Part shown: in pieces, positions 26,562 to 36,677 of the stretch
Numbering within the stretch: position 1 is the stretch's first letter
How the letters are laid out: each line of letters begins with the position of its first letter
From: Chimaeribacter arupi
Lineage (GTDB): Bacteria > Pseudomonadota > Gammaproteobacteria > Enterobacterales > Enterobacteriaceae
Reading direction: 5' to 3'
Length of the DNA stretch: 64,000 nt
Assembly: GCF_002858805.1 (NCBI RefSeq)
Contig: NZ_PJZI01000001.1
Coordinates: 124,001-188,000 of the forward strand
Notes under the pieces: generated by a model
Told to the model about the DNA's origin: nothing
The model's input: only the letters and a program-made list of their open reading frames with translations
Databases searched by the model: none
Program-made: the position numbers and the translations under genes

Positions 26562-27388
26562 CAGGCAGGCAGATCGGTGACGTTATCCTGAATCTCATTG
26601 TCATTCTCCGCCGGCAGAACCAGAGCGTTGGCCGGGGCCATTAACACCGAGGTTGCCGCCGCGCCTACCAGCATCACGGCCAGCCCTTTCGCCAGCCAGG
26701 CGTCAAACTGCACCTGCTGCGCCACGGTCAGCGGTTTGTCTGACCAGATAAAGAAATTCTCGACCTGATAGCGTTCCAGCTCCGGCTCCGGCAGCGGATA
26801 AGGCAACAGCTCGACCCGCAGCCCCTCACTGACCAGCCGGATCACTTCCAGCCACAGCTCCAGGCTGTCTTTGACCTGCCAGGCCAGCAACAGCACCGGC
26901 GCACCGGGCCGTTTGCGGGCCGTGTGCATGGCGAAACTGGCATATTCCATGATCGCCACATCCAGCATTGCCCGCTGTTGCAACAGCGCCGATTGGCGGC
27001 CGGAACTCAGGAACAGCCGCAGTGGGCGCAGAATATCGTTGACCAGGTTCTCAGAGGGAATTTCACGCCCGTAACGCCACAGCAGATGGCGCAGTTTGGC
27101 CGTCTGATGGTGCTCAAGGTGGTAAAGCAGTGCTTCCTGTTGCGCCTGCCAGCCCTGGGAGACCTGTTTTGCATCACCGGTTAAAATGGCACGGATTTGC
27201 GTCAGCGGCACCCCGCGTGATACCCAATGCAGGATAATGTGCGCGCGTGAAAGATCGCTGTCTGAATAACGTCGTTTACCGTCTTCACCCTGCTGCGGCT
27301 TCAGCAAGCCATGCCGCTGCCAGGAGCGCAGGGTGACCGGGTTGACACCACAAAGTTGTGCCACGACGTCGATACTATAGAGTGCCAT
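26561..27388 (-). CDS. MerR-family transcriptional regulator, MlrA-like
   Basis: The 275-residue protein has a MerR helix-turn-helix at residues 1-70 (MALYSIDVVAQLCGVNPVTL, then WQRHGLLKPQQ). A long C-terminal domain resembles that of MlrA, the activator of csgD and curli in E. coli, in length and pattern. MlrA is not at this locus in E. coli, where dtpB stands between uspA and rsmJ. ATG 27388 has an AAGGAA ribosome site; the upstream in-frame start at 27517 is rejected. With the cellulose and PDE genes nearby, a biofilm role is possible but unproven. Confidence 0.82.
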   Translation of the reverse strand: MALYSIDVVAQLCGVNPVTLRSWQRHGLLKPQQGEDGKRRYSDSDLSRAHIILHWVSRGVPLTQIRAILTGDAKQVSQGWQAQQEALLYHLEHHQTAKLRHLLWRYGREIPSENLVNDILRPLRLFLSSGRQSALLQQRAMLDVAIMEYASFAMHTARKRPGAPVLLLAWQVKDSLELWLEVIRLVSEGLRVELLPYPLPEPELERYQVENFFIWSDKPLTVAQQVQFDAWLAKGLAVMLVGAAATSVLMAPANALVLPAENDNEIQDNVTDLPA

Positions 27389-27553
27389 GCCGGTTTCCTT
27401 AAGTGGGATGGGCGTTTTTTGAACCATACAGGAAAATGCTGCGTTAAAGGAAACTTCTTCGCAACATGAAGGGAAAACAGGCAGAAATGGTGTGCCCCTG
27501 CAGCGAAAACGGGGCACATGGCCAGCCGGCGATCCTATACCGTATTCACTGAC

Positions 27554-28321
27554 TTATGACTTGTCCGCTGGGTCAGCGGTGCCGGGATAGAGATCAAACC
27601 GGTGGGATTTGGTTTCAATGGCGGCCTGGGCGGCAATGCCGGCCAACGGTGGTGCGTAATCCGGGCGTTTTACCACCACCCGTTTGGACGCCAGCGCTCT
27701 GGCTGGGGCCAGCAGCCCGTCAGCATCAAGATCCGGCCCTACCAGTGACTGGAATACCCGCATCTCTTTTTTCACCAGCGCACTCTTTTGCCGGTGCGGA
27801 TACATCGGGTCGAGGTAGACCACTTCCGGCCGCGGGGTGATGTCTGCCAGCGCAGTCAGGCTGGAGGCGTGCAGCAACGTCAGGCGCTCACGCAGCCAGG
27901 GGCCGATTTCTGCATCCTGATAGCCGCGTTGCAGGCCGTCATCCAGCAGGGCGGCCACCACCGGGTTACGCTCAAGCATCCGTACCCGGCAGCCCAACGC
28001 CGCCAGCACAAATGCATCACGCCCCAGCCCGGCAGTGGCATCCACCACGTCCGGCAGGTAACTGCCCTTAATGCCCACCGCTTTGGCGACCGCCTCCCCG
28101 CGCCCGCCACCGAAACGGCGGCGGTGTGCCATCGTGCCGGTGACGAAATCCACATAGATGGCGCCCAGTTTCGGCTCATCACGCTTACGCAGTTCGAGAC
28201 GTTCCGGCGTCAGCACCAGCGCCATCACGGCGTTATCGTCAGAGGTGAGTTGCCAGCGCGCCGCCAAAAGCGATAAGGCGCCGGGATCGGCGCCTTCTTC
28301 ACAAAGTAAACAGATGCTCAC
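27554..28321 (-). CDS. rsmJ: RsmJ, 16S rRNA m2G1516 methyltransferase
   Basis: The 255-residue SAM-dependent methyltransferase shows the motif I block [15 protein letters not shown] and the catalytic-type [20 protein letters not shown]. These match E. coli RsmJ (YhiQ) closely. It starts with GTG at 28321, 3 bp after the prlC stop, with AAAGG upstream in the prlC end, so the two are translationally close and probably cotranscribed. Confidence 0.96.
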   Translation of the reverse strand: MSICLLCEEGADPGALSLLAARWQLTSDDNAVMALVLTPERLELRKRDEPKLGAIYVDFVTGTMAHRRRFGGGRGEAVAKAVGIKGSYLPDVVDATAGLGRDAFVLAALGCRVRMLERNPVVAALLDDGLQRGYQDAEIGPWLRERLTLLHASSLTALADITPRPEVVYLDPMYPHRQKSALVKKEMRVFQSLVGPDLDADGLLAPARALASKRVVVKRPDYAPPLAGIAAQAAIETKSHRFDLYPGTADPADKS

Positions 28322-28324
28322 AAC

Positions 28325-30367
28325 TCAGCCTTTGATGCCGTAGTGGCGCAGCATTGCATCGATCTGCGGCTCACGGCCACGGAAGCGTTTGAACAGCGTC
28401 ATCGGCTCCTCGGAACCGCCGCGCGTCAGGATGTTATCCAGGAACGACTGGCCGGTTTCGCGGTTAAAGATCCCTTCTTCCTCAAAGCGGGAGTAGGCAT
28501 CCGCTGAGAGCACTTCCGCCCACAGGTAGCTGTAGTAACCTGCGGCGTAGCCCCCGGCGAAGATGTGGCTGAACGCGTGCGGGAAGCGGCCCCAGCTCGG
28601 GGACGGCACCACCGCCACCTGTTTTTTCACTTCAGCCAGGGTCTGGAGGATTTCCGCGCCTTTGGCCGGGTCATACTCGGCATGCATACGGAAGTCGAAC
28701 AGGCCGAACTCCAGCTGACGCAGGATAAACAGCGCCGCCTGGTAGTTTTTCGCTGCCAGCAGTTTGTCGAGCATCTCTTGCGGCAGCGGCTCGCCGGTCT
28801 GGTAATGGCCGGAGATAAAGGCCAGCGCTTCCGGCTCCCAGCACCAGTTTTCCATAAACTGGCTCGGCAGCTCCACGGCATCCCACGGCACACCGCTGAT
28901 CCCGGCGACGCCGGCGGTGTCGATTTTGGTCAGCATATGGTGCAGGCCATGGCCGAACTCATGGAACAGCGTGGTCACTTCGTTATGGGTGAACAGCGCC
29001 GGTTTGTCGCCAATCGGGCGGTTGAAGTTACAGGTCAGGTAGGCCACCGGCTTTTGCAGCTCACCGTTGGCTTTACGCAGGCTGCCGGCGCAATCGTCCA
29101 TCCAGGCCCCGCCACGTTTGTGCTCACGGGCGTAGAGATCGAGGTAGAAGCTGCCGCGCAGTTCACCGCTTTCATCAAACAGGTCAAAGAAGCGTACTTC
29201 CGGGTGCCAGGTATCGACGTCGTGGCGCTCTTTGGCGGTGATGCCGTAAATACGTTTCACTACCTCAAACAGGCCGCCCAGCACGCGCTGTTCCGGGAAG
29301 TAAGGGCGTAACTGCTCGTCACTGATGGAGAACAGGTGCTGTTTCTGCTTCTCGCCGTAGTAGGAGAGATCCCAGGCTTCCAGCGTCTCAACGCCGTAAT
29401 GCTCTTTGGCAAAGGCACGCAGCTGCGCCAGCTCCTGCTCGCCCTGCGGACGGGCACGTTTCGCCAGATCCTGCAGGAAGTCGAGCACCTGTTGCGGGCT
29501 TTCCGCCATTTTGGTTGCCAGGGATTTCTCGGCAAACGAGGCAAAACCGAGCAACTGGGCCAGTTCGTGGCGCAGCGCCAGTTCTTCGGCCATCACGGCG
29601 CTGTTGTCCCATTTGCCGGCGTTCGGCCCCTGGTCGGAAGCGCGGGTGCCGTAAGCACGGTACATCTCTTCACGCAGCGCCTGGTTGTCACAGTAAGTCA
29701 TCACCGGCAGGTAGCTGGGGATGTCCAGCGTCAGCAGATAACCTTCCTGATCTTTTGCCTGCGCCAGCGCCTGGGCGGCGGCCAGGGCGCTTTCCGGCAT
29801 GCCGGCGAGCTCGTTGACGTCAGTAATCAGCTTGCTCCAGCCCATCGTGGCATCCAGCACATTGTTGCTGTAAGTGGAGCCGAGTTCCGACAGGCGGGTC
29901 GAGATTTCACCGTAACGCTTCTGCTTTTCCGGTGACAAGCCAATACCGGACAGTTCGAAATCACGCAGGGCGTTGTCCACCGCTTTCTGCTGCGGCGCGG
30001 TCAGGCGGGCAAAATTCTCGCCCTCTTTCAGGTCACGGTAAGCCTGGTACAGGCCGGCATGCTGGCCGACCCAGGTGCTGTATTCAGAGAGCAGCGGCAG
30101 GCACTGTTCATAGGCGGCGCGCAGCTCCGGGCTGTTTTTCACGGAGTTCAGGTGGCTTACCGGCGAGAAGATGCGGCTCAGGCGGTCATCAGACTCCGCC
30201 AGCGGCTGGCACAAATTGTCCCAGGTGTACGGCCCGCCTTGTGCGACCACGCTTTCGACCGTTTTGCGGCACGCATCCAGCGCGGATTCCATCGCCGGCA
30301 CAATGTGTTCAGGTTCAATTTTAGAGAACGGCGGCAGGGTAAAAGGCGTCAGCAATGGGTTTGTCAT
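28325..30367 (-). CDS. prlC: PrlC, oligopeptidase A
   Basis: The 680-residue M3-family zinc metallopeptidase has the zinc motif HEFGH at 469-473. It degrades signal peptides and short peptides in the cytoplasm. Length and sequence match E. coli OpdA throughout. It is the first gene of the prlC-rsmJ unit, the standard order. Confidence 0.97.
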   Translation of the reverse strand: MTNPLLTPFTLPPFSKIEPEHIVPAMESALDACRKTVESVVAQGGPYTWDNLCQPLAESDDRLSRIFSPVSHLNSVKNSPELRAAYEQCLPLLSEYSTWVGQHAGLYQAYRDLKEGENFARLTAPQQKAVDNALRDFELSGIGLSPEKQKRYGEISTRLSELGSTYSNNVLDATMGWSKLITDVNELAGMPESALAAAQALAQAKDQEGYLLTLDIPSYLPVMTYCDNQALREEMYRAYGTRASDQGPNAGKWDNSAVMAEELALRHELAQLLGFASFAEKSLATKMAESPQQVLDFLQDLAKRARPQGEQELAQLRAFAKEHYGVETLEAWDLSYYGEKQKQHLFSISDEQLRPYFPEQRVLGGLFEVVKRIYGITAKERHDVDTWHPEVRFFDLFDESGELRGSFYLDLYAREHKRGGAWMDDCAGSLRKANGELQKPVAYLTCNFNRPIGDKPALFTHNEVTTLFHEFGHGLHHMLTKIDTAGVAGISGVPWDAVELPSQFMENWCWEPEALAFISGHYQTGEPLPQEMLDKLLAAKNYQAALFILRQLEFGLFDFRMHAEYDPAKGAEILQTLAEVKKQVAVVPSPSWGRFPHAFSHIFAGGYAAGYYSYLWAEVLSADAYSRFEEEGIFNRETGQSFLDNILTRGGSEEPMTLFKRFRGREPQIDAMLRHYGIKG

Positions 30368-30484
30368 AAGGCAGTCCTGTTTATCGTTGTGGGCCGGTTG
30401 CGCGCAATCCGCTTCCGGCTGTCAAGGCGCCTCAGCGCCCTTCTGTAAGGCCAATAAGTAACATGAGGCCAAGTGTAGTGAAAA

Positions 30485-32197
30485 TCAATGCACCCCGCTG
30501 CCCGGCTGTACACTCTCTGCAGGTGCGTGGTGGCCTTCGCCGGAGAGGGCAGCCTGGTCAATCTGCGCCACGGCATCCCGGCTGGCGGCACGGCGCGCCT
30601 CGCCGGTGAGTTCATGCAATTGCCCGGTGCGCATCTCCAGCAGCCGGTCAGCGTGCTCAAAATAGTGGTCGTCGTGGCTGATGGCGAGCACGGTTTTGCC
30701 CATCGCATGGAGTTGCGGCAGCAGTTCACGGTAGAAGGTGCGGCGGAATTGCGGGTCCTGATCCGCAGCCCACTCATCCAACAGCAGGATGTCACGCTGT
30801 TCAGCCACCGCCATTAACAGCGCCACACGCTTGCGCTGCCCCTGCGACAGCTTCAGGTTGGTGACCTGCCCCGCCTCCCAGGTAAGTTTCTCTGCCATTT
30901 TCAGCCGTTGCAGCCAGCTTTCTACCAGCGCGGCATCCGGTTCACTGCCCTGCGGCCCCATCGCCCGGCCAAACAGGTGGAAATCGGTAAACACCGCCGA
31001 GAACAACGCGCGGTAGGCGGGCAGCGTGTCTGCCGTGACCGGCACGCCGTCCACCAGCAGGGTGCCGGACGTCGGTGTATACAGCCCGGTCAGCAGCATC
31101 GCCAGGGTCGATTTGCCGCTGCCGTTGCCGCCAATCAGGAACACCAGTTCGCCCCGGCGCAGCGTCAGGTTCACCGGGCCGACTTCAAAACCGGCCCCGG
31201 CATAGCGGAAGGTCACGTCACGCAGCTCCAGCGTCTGCCAGTTTTTGGCCGCGACGGCGGTGGGGAAGCCCGGCTGGTGCGGCACCAGCTCCAGCGCCTT
31301 GAGCTTGCGGAACGCCACCTGCGCGCTGAGCAGCACCGGCAGCGCGCCCACCGCCTGCAGCAGCGGGGTACGCAGAAACAGCAGCGTCAGCGAATAGGTG
31401 GCCGCCACCGCAGTGTTGGCCCAGCCGAGGCGGTTAGCCATAAAGAACACCGCCCCGATGGCGCCCAGCATCATGATATTTGACCAGTTCACCGCACTGA
31501 GGTGGAAAGTGTCAGCGCGGATCACATGGCGGCGGTACGCCTGCGCATGCTGCTGGTACTCTTCTTCAAAGATATGGCGCGCGCGGCTGCGGTTCAGCGT
31601 CAGCTCTTTGCGGCCGTCAATCACCGTCTGGTAGTCCTGATAGAGGGCATCTTCCGCCTCACGCACACTGCTCAGGTGGCGGTAAACCCGCGCCACCAGC
31701 AGCCAGCCGCCCACGATGGTCACGGTCAGCCAGAGCGCGGTCACCACCAGCATTTTCGGCGAAAGCCAGCCAAGGTAGAGGGCGCAGCCTATCGTCAGGA
31801 TGATGCCCTGCAACAGCTCCGGCAGGCGCACAAACGCCAGCGTGATGTTGCGGATGTCACTGCTCAGGCTGGCCTGCAACTGGGCGCTGCCGATCTGCTC
31901 AATACGCGCCACGTGCGTATCCAGGATCCGTTTGATGTACTCGCCGCGCAACTGGTAGACGAAATGGTGCCCCAGCGTGGTCAGCGCCAGCTGTGACCCA
32001 AGCGTGACCGCCATCAGCAGCACCAGGAAGCCCAGGAATTGCGGCAGCACCGCCAGTGAGCCGTCAAACCGGTTGATTAACTGGGTATTAATGAACGCAA
32101 TCAGGCCAATACCCAGCGCGGCACTGGCCAGGCTGAGCAGAATCACCATCAGGAAAGGCCAGCGATACTGGCGGTACACAACGCGCAACAACTCCAT
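30485..32197 (-). CDS. yojI: YojI-like ABC exporter (cyclic peptide / microcin exporter family)
   Basis: The 570-residue half-transporter has six membrane segments at the N-terminus and an ATPase domain at the C-terminus. It has Walker [10 protein letters not shown], signature LSQGQRKR and Walker [14 protein letters not shown]. The whole protein follows E. coli YojI, which exports microcin J25. ATG 32197 ([15 protein letters not shown]) matches the YojI start; a TTG six codons earlier is less likely. In E. coli yojI is at another place, so its insertion between prlC and rlmJ is a local difference. Its natural substrate is unknown. Confidence 0.88.
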   Translation of the reverse strand: MELLRVVYRQYRWPFLMVILLSLASAALGIGLIAFINTQLINRFDGSLAVLPQFLGFLVLLMAVTLGSQLALTTLGHHFVYQLRGEYIKRILDTHVARIEQIGSAQLQASLSSDIRNITLAFVRLPELLQGIILTIGCALYLGWLSPKMLVVTALWLTVTIVGGWLLVARVYRHLSSVREAEDALYQDYQTVIDGRKELTLNRSRARHIFEEEYQQHAQAYRRHVIRADTFHLSAVNWSNIMMLGAIGAVFFMANRLGWANTAVAATYSLTLLFLRTPLLQAVGALPVLLSAQVAFRKLKALELVPHQPGFPTAVAAKNWQTLELRDVTFRYAGAGFEVGPVNLTLRRGELVFLIGGNGSGKSTLAMLLTGLYTPTSGTLLVDGVPVTADTLPAYRALFSAVFTDFHLFGRAMGPQGSEPDAALVESWLQRLKMAEKLTWEAGQVTNLKLSQGQRKRVALLMAVAEQRDILLLDEWAADQDPQFRRTFYRELLPQLHAMGKTVLAISHDDHYFEHADRLLEMRTGQLHELTGEARRAASRDAVAQIDQAALSGEGHHAPAESVQPGSGVH

Positions 32198-32511
32198 AGG
32201 CTTTTGCTCGGTCAATGGATTTCAAGGAGTTGCATTGTAATCGGGAGGGGGGTGATAGCAAGGGGAATAGCAGGCGGCGAACGTTTCCTGGAACCTGTCT
32301 CGCAGAGGGCAAAAGGCTTTTCCCTTTTTCACGGCCAGACAGTTTATACTGTGCGTCATGCCTCCCCTGCCGAATACCGCAGGGCGTTTGCTTTATCGCC
32401 CCCGGCGCACCCTGTGCGCCTGCCGCCTGCCAGCCAGGCGGGTGCGGTGCGGCGATTGCCATTTTGCCTGATGTCGCAGTGCATCCTTAAAAACCGGAAC
32501 CCATTACCGCC
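32198..32511. promoter_or_regulatory. Divergent yojI / rlmJ region
   Basis: A 314-bp non-coding stretch with a good TATACT box at 32346-32351 that could serve rlmJ, leaving a leader of about 155 bases. No gene is seen. Confidence 0.35.
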
Positions 32512-33354
32512 ATGCTTAGTTACCGCCACAGCTTCCACGCCGGCAACCACGCCGACGTGCTGAAACATACCGTTCAGAGCCTGATCATTGAGTCGCTGAA
32601 GGAAAAAGAGAAACCTTTCCTCTATCTGGACACCCACTCCGGTGCCGGGCGTTACCAGCTCAGCGGGGAACATGCGGAACGCACCGGGGAATACCTGGAA
32701 GGCATTGGCCGCCTCTGGCAACAGGAAGATCTGCCGGAAGAACTGGCACCGTACCTGGAGGCAGTGCACGCCTTCAACCGCACCGGCACGCTGCGTTACT
32801 ACCCCGGCTCGCCGCTGATTGCGCGCCACCTGCTGCGCGAGCAGGACAAACTGCACCTGACTGAGCTGCACTCCAGCGACTACCCGCTGCTGCGCAGTGA
32901 ATTCCAGAAAGATGAGCGGGCAAAAGTGCTGAAAGCGGACGGTTACCAGCAGCTGAAAGCGCAATTGCCGCCGCTCTCCCGCCGTGGGCTGATCCTGATT
33001 GACCCGCCGTATGAAATGAAAACCGACTATCAGGACGTGGTGAAAGGGATTCAGGAAGGCTACAAACGCTTTGCGACCGGCACCTATGCCCTGTGGTACC
33101 CGGTGGTTATCCGCCAGCAGATCAAACGCATGACGCGCGACCTGGAAGCCACCGGCATCCGCCGCATCCTGCAAATTGAGCTGGCCGTGCGCCCGGACAG
33201 CGACCAGCGCGGCATGACCGCCTCCGGCATGATTGTGATCAACCCGCCGTGGAAGCTGGAACAGCAGATGAACAACGTGCTGCCGTGGCTGCACAAGGTG
33301 CTGGTGCCGTCCGGTAACGGCCACACGCTGGTGAAATGGATTGTGCCGGAGTGA
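32512..33354 (+). CDS. rlmJ: RlmJ, 23S rRNA m6A2030 methyltransferase
   Basis: The 280-residue protein is identical in length to E. coli RlmJ (YhiR) and starts MLSYRHSFHAGNHADVLKH. The catalytic DPPY motif begins at Asp164 as in E. coli. It methylates A2030 of 23S rRNA. The gene stands alone ahead of the rnz/gor pair. Confidence 0.97.
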   Translation: MLSYRHSFHAGNHADVLKHTVQSLIIESLKEKEKPFLYLDTHSGAGRYQLSGEHAERTGEYLEGIGRLWQQEDLPEELAPYLEAVHAFNRTGTLRYYPGSPLIARHLLREQDKLHLTELHSSDYPLLRSEFQKDERAKVLKADGYQQLKAQLPPLSRRGLILIDPPYEMKTDYQDVVKGIQEGYKRFATGTYALWYPVVIRQQIKRMTRDLEATGIRRILQIELAVRPDSDQRGMTASGMIVINPPWKLEQQMNNVLPWLHKVLVPSGNGHTLVKWIVPE

Positions 33355-33437
33355 TGGCCCGCCGTGCCGGGCAACCCGGCGCGGCACAGCGTTTTACGCG
33401 CAGGTTTTTATGCGCATATGACAGGGGCGGAATGCCG

Positions 33438-34355
33438 TCACACCTCAAACACGGCGAAATCACGTGCCAGTTCGGTATTGGGGAAAATGGCCCGGCACTC
33501 TGCCAGTAACTGCTCGCACTCGGCAAAACCGTAGCGCGAGCTGAAATGGGTGGCGATCAGCCGTTTCGCCCCGGCCAGCCGGGCAGCCGTAGCAGCCTGC
33601 ACGGTGGTGGAGTGGCCGCGGCCGTTGGCCTTTTCTGCCATCGCCGCTTCTAACGTCGTTTCGTGCACCATCAGATCCACCCCGTCCGCCAGCAGGTCGG
33701 AAACCGGTGTGGGGGCCGTGTCCCCAAAAATCGCCAGCGATTTCCCTTTAGTGGATGGCCCGAGATAGGCGCTGCCGTCAATCACCCGGCCATCGGGCAG
33801 CGTCACGGTTTCGCCCCGTTTCAGTTGCTGGAACCACGGCCCGCGCGGCACGCCGTCCGCTTTCAGGCGTTCGCCGTCCAGGTAGCCCGGCTTGTCATGC
33901 GCCTCAATCCGGTAGCCGTAACACTCCACCACATGGTTCATTGGCCAGGCCGTCACGCGGACGTTGCCGTCATCACACACTTCACCGGCACCTATCTCCA
34001 CGATCTCCAGCGGGAAGGTCACAAAGGAGCTGCTGAGGGTCAGGCTGGTGTCGATAAACGCCCGGATGCCCTTTGGCCCGTAGACCGTCAGCGGCTCGGT
34101 GATCCCGCCCATTGAGCGGCTGGTGAGCAGGCCCGGCAGGCCGAAAATGTGGTCACCATGCAGGTGGGTGATGAAGATTTTTTCCAGCCTGCCCGGTTTC
34201 AGCGGGCTGCGCATGAACTGGTGCTGGGTGCCTTCACCGCAATCGAACAGCCAGGTGCCGCCGCTGCGGGCATTGCGCAGGGTCAGGGCAATCGCCGTGA
34301 CGTTACGCTGCAAACTTGGGGTACCGGCACAGGTGCCGAGAAAGGTCAGGTACAT
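33438..34355 (-). CDS. rbn: Ribonuclease Z / RNase BN
   Basis: The 305-residue metallo-beta-lactamase-fold nuclease processes tRNA 3' ends. The zinc motif HLHGDH follows GEGTQHQ, and further ligands occur at [22 protein letters not shown]. It matches E. coli ElaC/Rbn. In E. coli the gene is elsewhere; here it is divergent from gor. GGAAGC precedes ATG 34355. Confidence 0.95.
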   Translation of the reverse strand: MYLTFLGTCAGTPSLQRNVTAIALTLRNARSGGTWLFDCGEGTQHQFMRSPLKPGRLEKIFITHLHGDHIFGLPGLLTSRSMGGITEPLTVYGPKGIRAFIDTSLTLSSSFVTFPLEIVEIGAGEVCDDGNVRVTAWPMNHVVECYGYRIEAHDKPGYLDGERLKADGVPRGPWFQQLKRGETVTLPDGRVIDGSAYLGPSTKGKSLAIFGDTAPTPVSDLLADGVDLMVHETTLEAAMAEKANGRGHSTTVQAATAARLAGAKRLIATHFSSRYGFAECEQLLAECRAIFPNTELARDFAVFEV

Positions 34356-34500
34356 GCTATGCTTCCACTTTGTTAAACGTCTGTATCCGAATAGATCGTT
34401 GTCGCCCTATCACAATCATAGGCGCAAACTTTGCGGCAATCGGCAGACTGGCGTTAAACTCTACATCAATTTTTCTTCTCATCTTTATGGAACACTTTCG

Positions 34501-35853
34501 ATGACCAAACATTATGACTACCTTGCAATTGGTGGCGGCAGCGGCGGCATCGCCTCAATTAACCGTGCAGCCATGTACGGCCAGAAGTGCGCGCTCATTG
34601 AAGCCAAAGCGCTGGGCGGCACCTGCGTCAACGTAGGTTGTGTACCGAAAAAAGTGATGTGGCACGCCGCACAGATCGCTGAAGCGATCCATAACTACGG
34701 CCCGGATTACGGTTTTGACACCACCGTCAACGCGTTTGACTGGAAAAAACTGGTCGCCAACCGTACCGCCTACATCGACCGTATCCATACCTCCTACGAC
34801 ACCGTGCTGGGCAAAAACAACGTCGACGTGATCCGCGGCTATGCGCGTTTCGTTGATGCGCACACCGTAGAAGTGAACGGTGAGAAGATCACGGCTGACC
34901 ACATCCTGATCGCCACCGGCGGCCGCCCGAGCCACCCGGCAATTCCGGGCGCGGAATATGGCATCGACTCTGACGGCTTCTTCGACCTCGACGAAATGCC
35001 GCAGCGCGTGGCCGTGGTCGGCGCGGGTTACATCGCGGTAGAGATTGCCGGTGTGATGAACGCCCTCGGCGCGCAGACCCACCTGTTTGTGCGTAAGCAC
35101 GCGCCGCTGCGTACCTTCGATCCGCTGATCGTCGATACGCTGGTGGAAGTCATGAACACCGAAGGCCCGTCGTTGCACACGGAATCTATCCCGAAAGCGA
35201 TCGTGAAAAATGCCGACGGCAGCCTGACGCTGGAGCTGGAAAACGGCAACAGCTTTGAAGTGGATTGCCTGGTGTGGGCGATCGGCCGTGAGCCGGAAAC
35301 CGACAACCTGAACCTGTCCGTCACGGGTGTGGAAACCAACGAAAAAGGCTATATCAACGTCGATAAATACCAGAACACCAACGTTCCGGGCATTTACGCC
35401 GTGGGTGACAACACCGGTGCCATTGAGCTGACCCCGGTTGCCGTGGCCGCCGGCCGCCGCCTTTCCGAGCGCCTGTTCAACAACAAGCCGGACGAGCACC
35501 TGGACTACAGCAACGTCCCGACCGTGGTCTTCAGCCACCCGCCGATTGGTACTGTCGGCATGACTGAGCCGCAGGCGGTTGAGCTGTATGGCGAAAGCGA
35601 AGTAAAAGTGTACAAATCCGCGTTTACCGCCATGTACACCGCAGTGACCCAGCACCGCCAGCCGTGCCGCATGAAGCTGGTCTGCGTGGGTAAAGACGAG
35701 AAGATTGTCGGTATCCACGGCATCGGTTTCGGCATGGACGAAATCCTGCAAGGCTTCGCAGTGGCGCTGAAAATGGGCGCAACCAAGAAAGATTTCGACA
35801 ACACCGTGGCGATTCACCCGACGGCGGCAGAAGAGTTCGTTACCATGCGCTAA
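34501..35853 (+). CDS. gor: Glutathione reductase
   Basis: The 450-residue FAD/NADPH disulfide reductase is the same length as E. coli Gor. The redox-active pair is Cys42/Cys47 in GGTCVNVGC and the FAD motif is GGGSGG at 11-16. The C-terminal His-Glu pair lies in IHPTAAEE. It keeps glutathione reduced in the cytosol. A longer in-frame extension upstream overlaps rbn and is not used; ATG 34501 matches the family start. Confidence 0.97.
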   Translation: MTKHYDYLAIGGGSGGIASINRAAMYGQKCALIEAKALGGTCVNVGCVPKKVMWHAAQIAEAIHNYGPDYGFDTTVNAFDWKKLVANRTAYIDRIHTSYDTVLGKNNVDVIRGYARFVDAHTVEVNGEKITADHILIATGGRPSHPAIPGAEYGIDSDGFFDLDEMPQRVAVVGAGYIAVEIAGVMNALGAQTHLFVRKHAPLRTFDPLIVDTLVEVMNTEGPSLHTESIPKAIVKNADGSLTLELENGNSFEVDCLVWAIGREPETDNLNLSVTGVETNEKGYINVDKYQNTNVPGIYAVGDNTGAIELTPVAVAAGRRLSERLFNNKPDEHLDYSNVPTVVFSHPPIGTVGMTEPQAVELYGESEVKVYKSAFTAMYTAVTQHRQPCRMKLVCVGKDEKIVGIHGIGFGMDEILQGFAVALKMGATKKDFDNTVAIHPTAAEEFVTMR

Positions 35854-35873
35854 GCGCGGCGTAACCTGTAAAA

Positions 35874-35898
35874 AAGGCCGGAGAATTCCGGCCTTTTT
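35874..35898. terminator. Bidirectional terminator between gor and the siderophore uptake operon
   Basis: AAGGCCGGA and TCCGGCCTT form a 9-bp stem with loop GAAT, with A-run before and T-run after. Confidence 0.85.
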
Positions 35899-35918
35899 TG
35901 TTATCTGTACCAGGGCAA

Positions 35919-36677
35919 TCAGCGGTAATAGATGGCAACCGGGCGGCCGCGCACCTGTTCGATGCTGACCTCGGTGTCAAAAATGGCCTCCAGCACCTCC
36001 GGGCGCATGATGGCATCCGGCCCGCCGCGGCAGACCACCCGGCCTGCTTTCATCGCGATGATGTGGTCTGAGTAGGCGGCAGCGAAATTGATGTCGTGGA
36101 TCACCAGAATAATGGTTTTATGCAGCTCATCCGCCGCACGCCGCAGTTGCTTCATCATCGACACCGCGTGCTTCATGTCCAGGTTGTTGAGCGGCTCATC
36201 CAGCAGCACATAGTCGGTGTTCTGGCAAAGCACCATCGCCACATACGCCCGCTGCCGCTGGCCGCCGGAGAGCTCGTCGAGGTAACGATCCTGGAGCGGC
36301 ACCAGGTCAAGGAACGCCAGCGCAATCTGGATATGCTGACGATCTTCGTCGTTGAGCCGCCCCTGCGTGTAGGGGTAGCGGCCGAAGCCGACCAGATCGT
36401 ACACTGTGAGGCGGCTGGTGAAGTGGTTCTCCTGCCGCAGCACTGACAGCCGTGTCGCCATCTGTTTGCCGGGCGTGCGCGCCACATCCAGCCCGCCCAC
36501 CAGCACCTGCCCGGCATCCGGCGTGAGCAGGCGGCCAATCACCGACAGCAGGGTCGATTTTCCCGCCCCGTTGGGGCCGATGATGGACGTCACGCCCCCG
36601 GCCGGGATGGTTTCGGCAATCGCCTGCAATACCGGCGTCTGGTGGTACTGCTTACTGATGTTCTTTATCTCAATCAC
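35919..36677 (-). CDS. Iron-siderophore ABC transporter ATPase (VctC/FepC-like)
   Basis: The 252-residue ATPase has Walker A GPNGAGKST, signature LSGGQRQR and Walker B YVLLDEPLNNLD. It powers import of iron-siderophore through the two permeases encoded just upstream. The start overlaps the stop of the preceding permease gene by 4 bp (ATGA-type coupling). Sequence character is closest to the catecholate importers of the VctPDGC/YclNOPQ type rather than to FepC proper. It is the last gene of a four-gene leftward operon. Confidence 0.9.
   Translation of the reverse strand: MIEIKNISKQYHQTPVLQAIAETIPAGGVTSIIGPNGAGKSTLLSVIGRLLTPDAGQVLVGGLDVARTPGKQMATRLSVLRQENHFTSRLTVYDLVGFGRYPYTQGRLNDEDRQHIQIALAFLDLVPLQDRYLDELSGGQRQRAYVAMVLCQNTDYVLLDEPLNNLDMKHAVSMMKQLRRAADELHKTIILVIHDINFAAAYSDHIIAMKAGRVVCRGGPDAIMRPEVLEAIFDTEVSIEQVRGRPVAIYYR

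Noticed and set aside
34555-35817. Long minus-strand open frame (420 codons) opposite gor
   Set aside because: It is a His/Val/Arg-rich shadow of the gor coding frame in GC-rich DNA; gor has full-length homology and catalytic cysteines.
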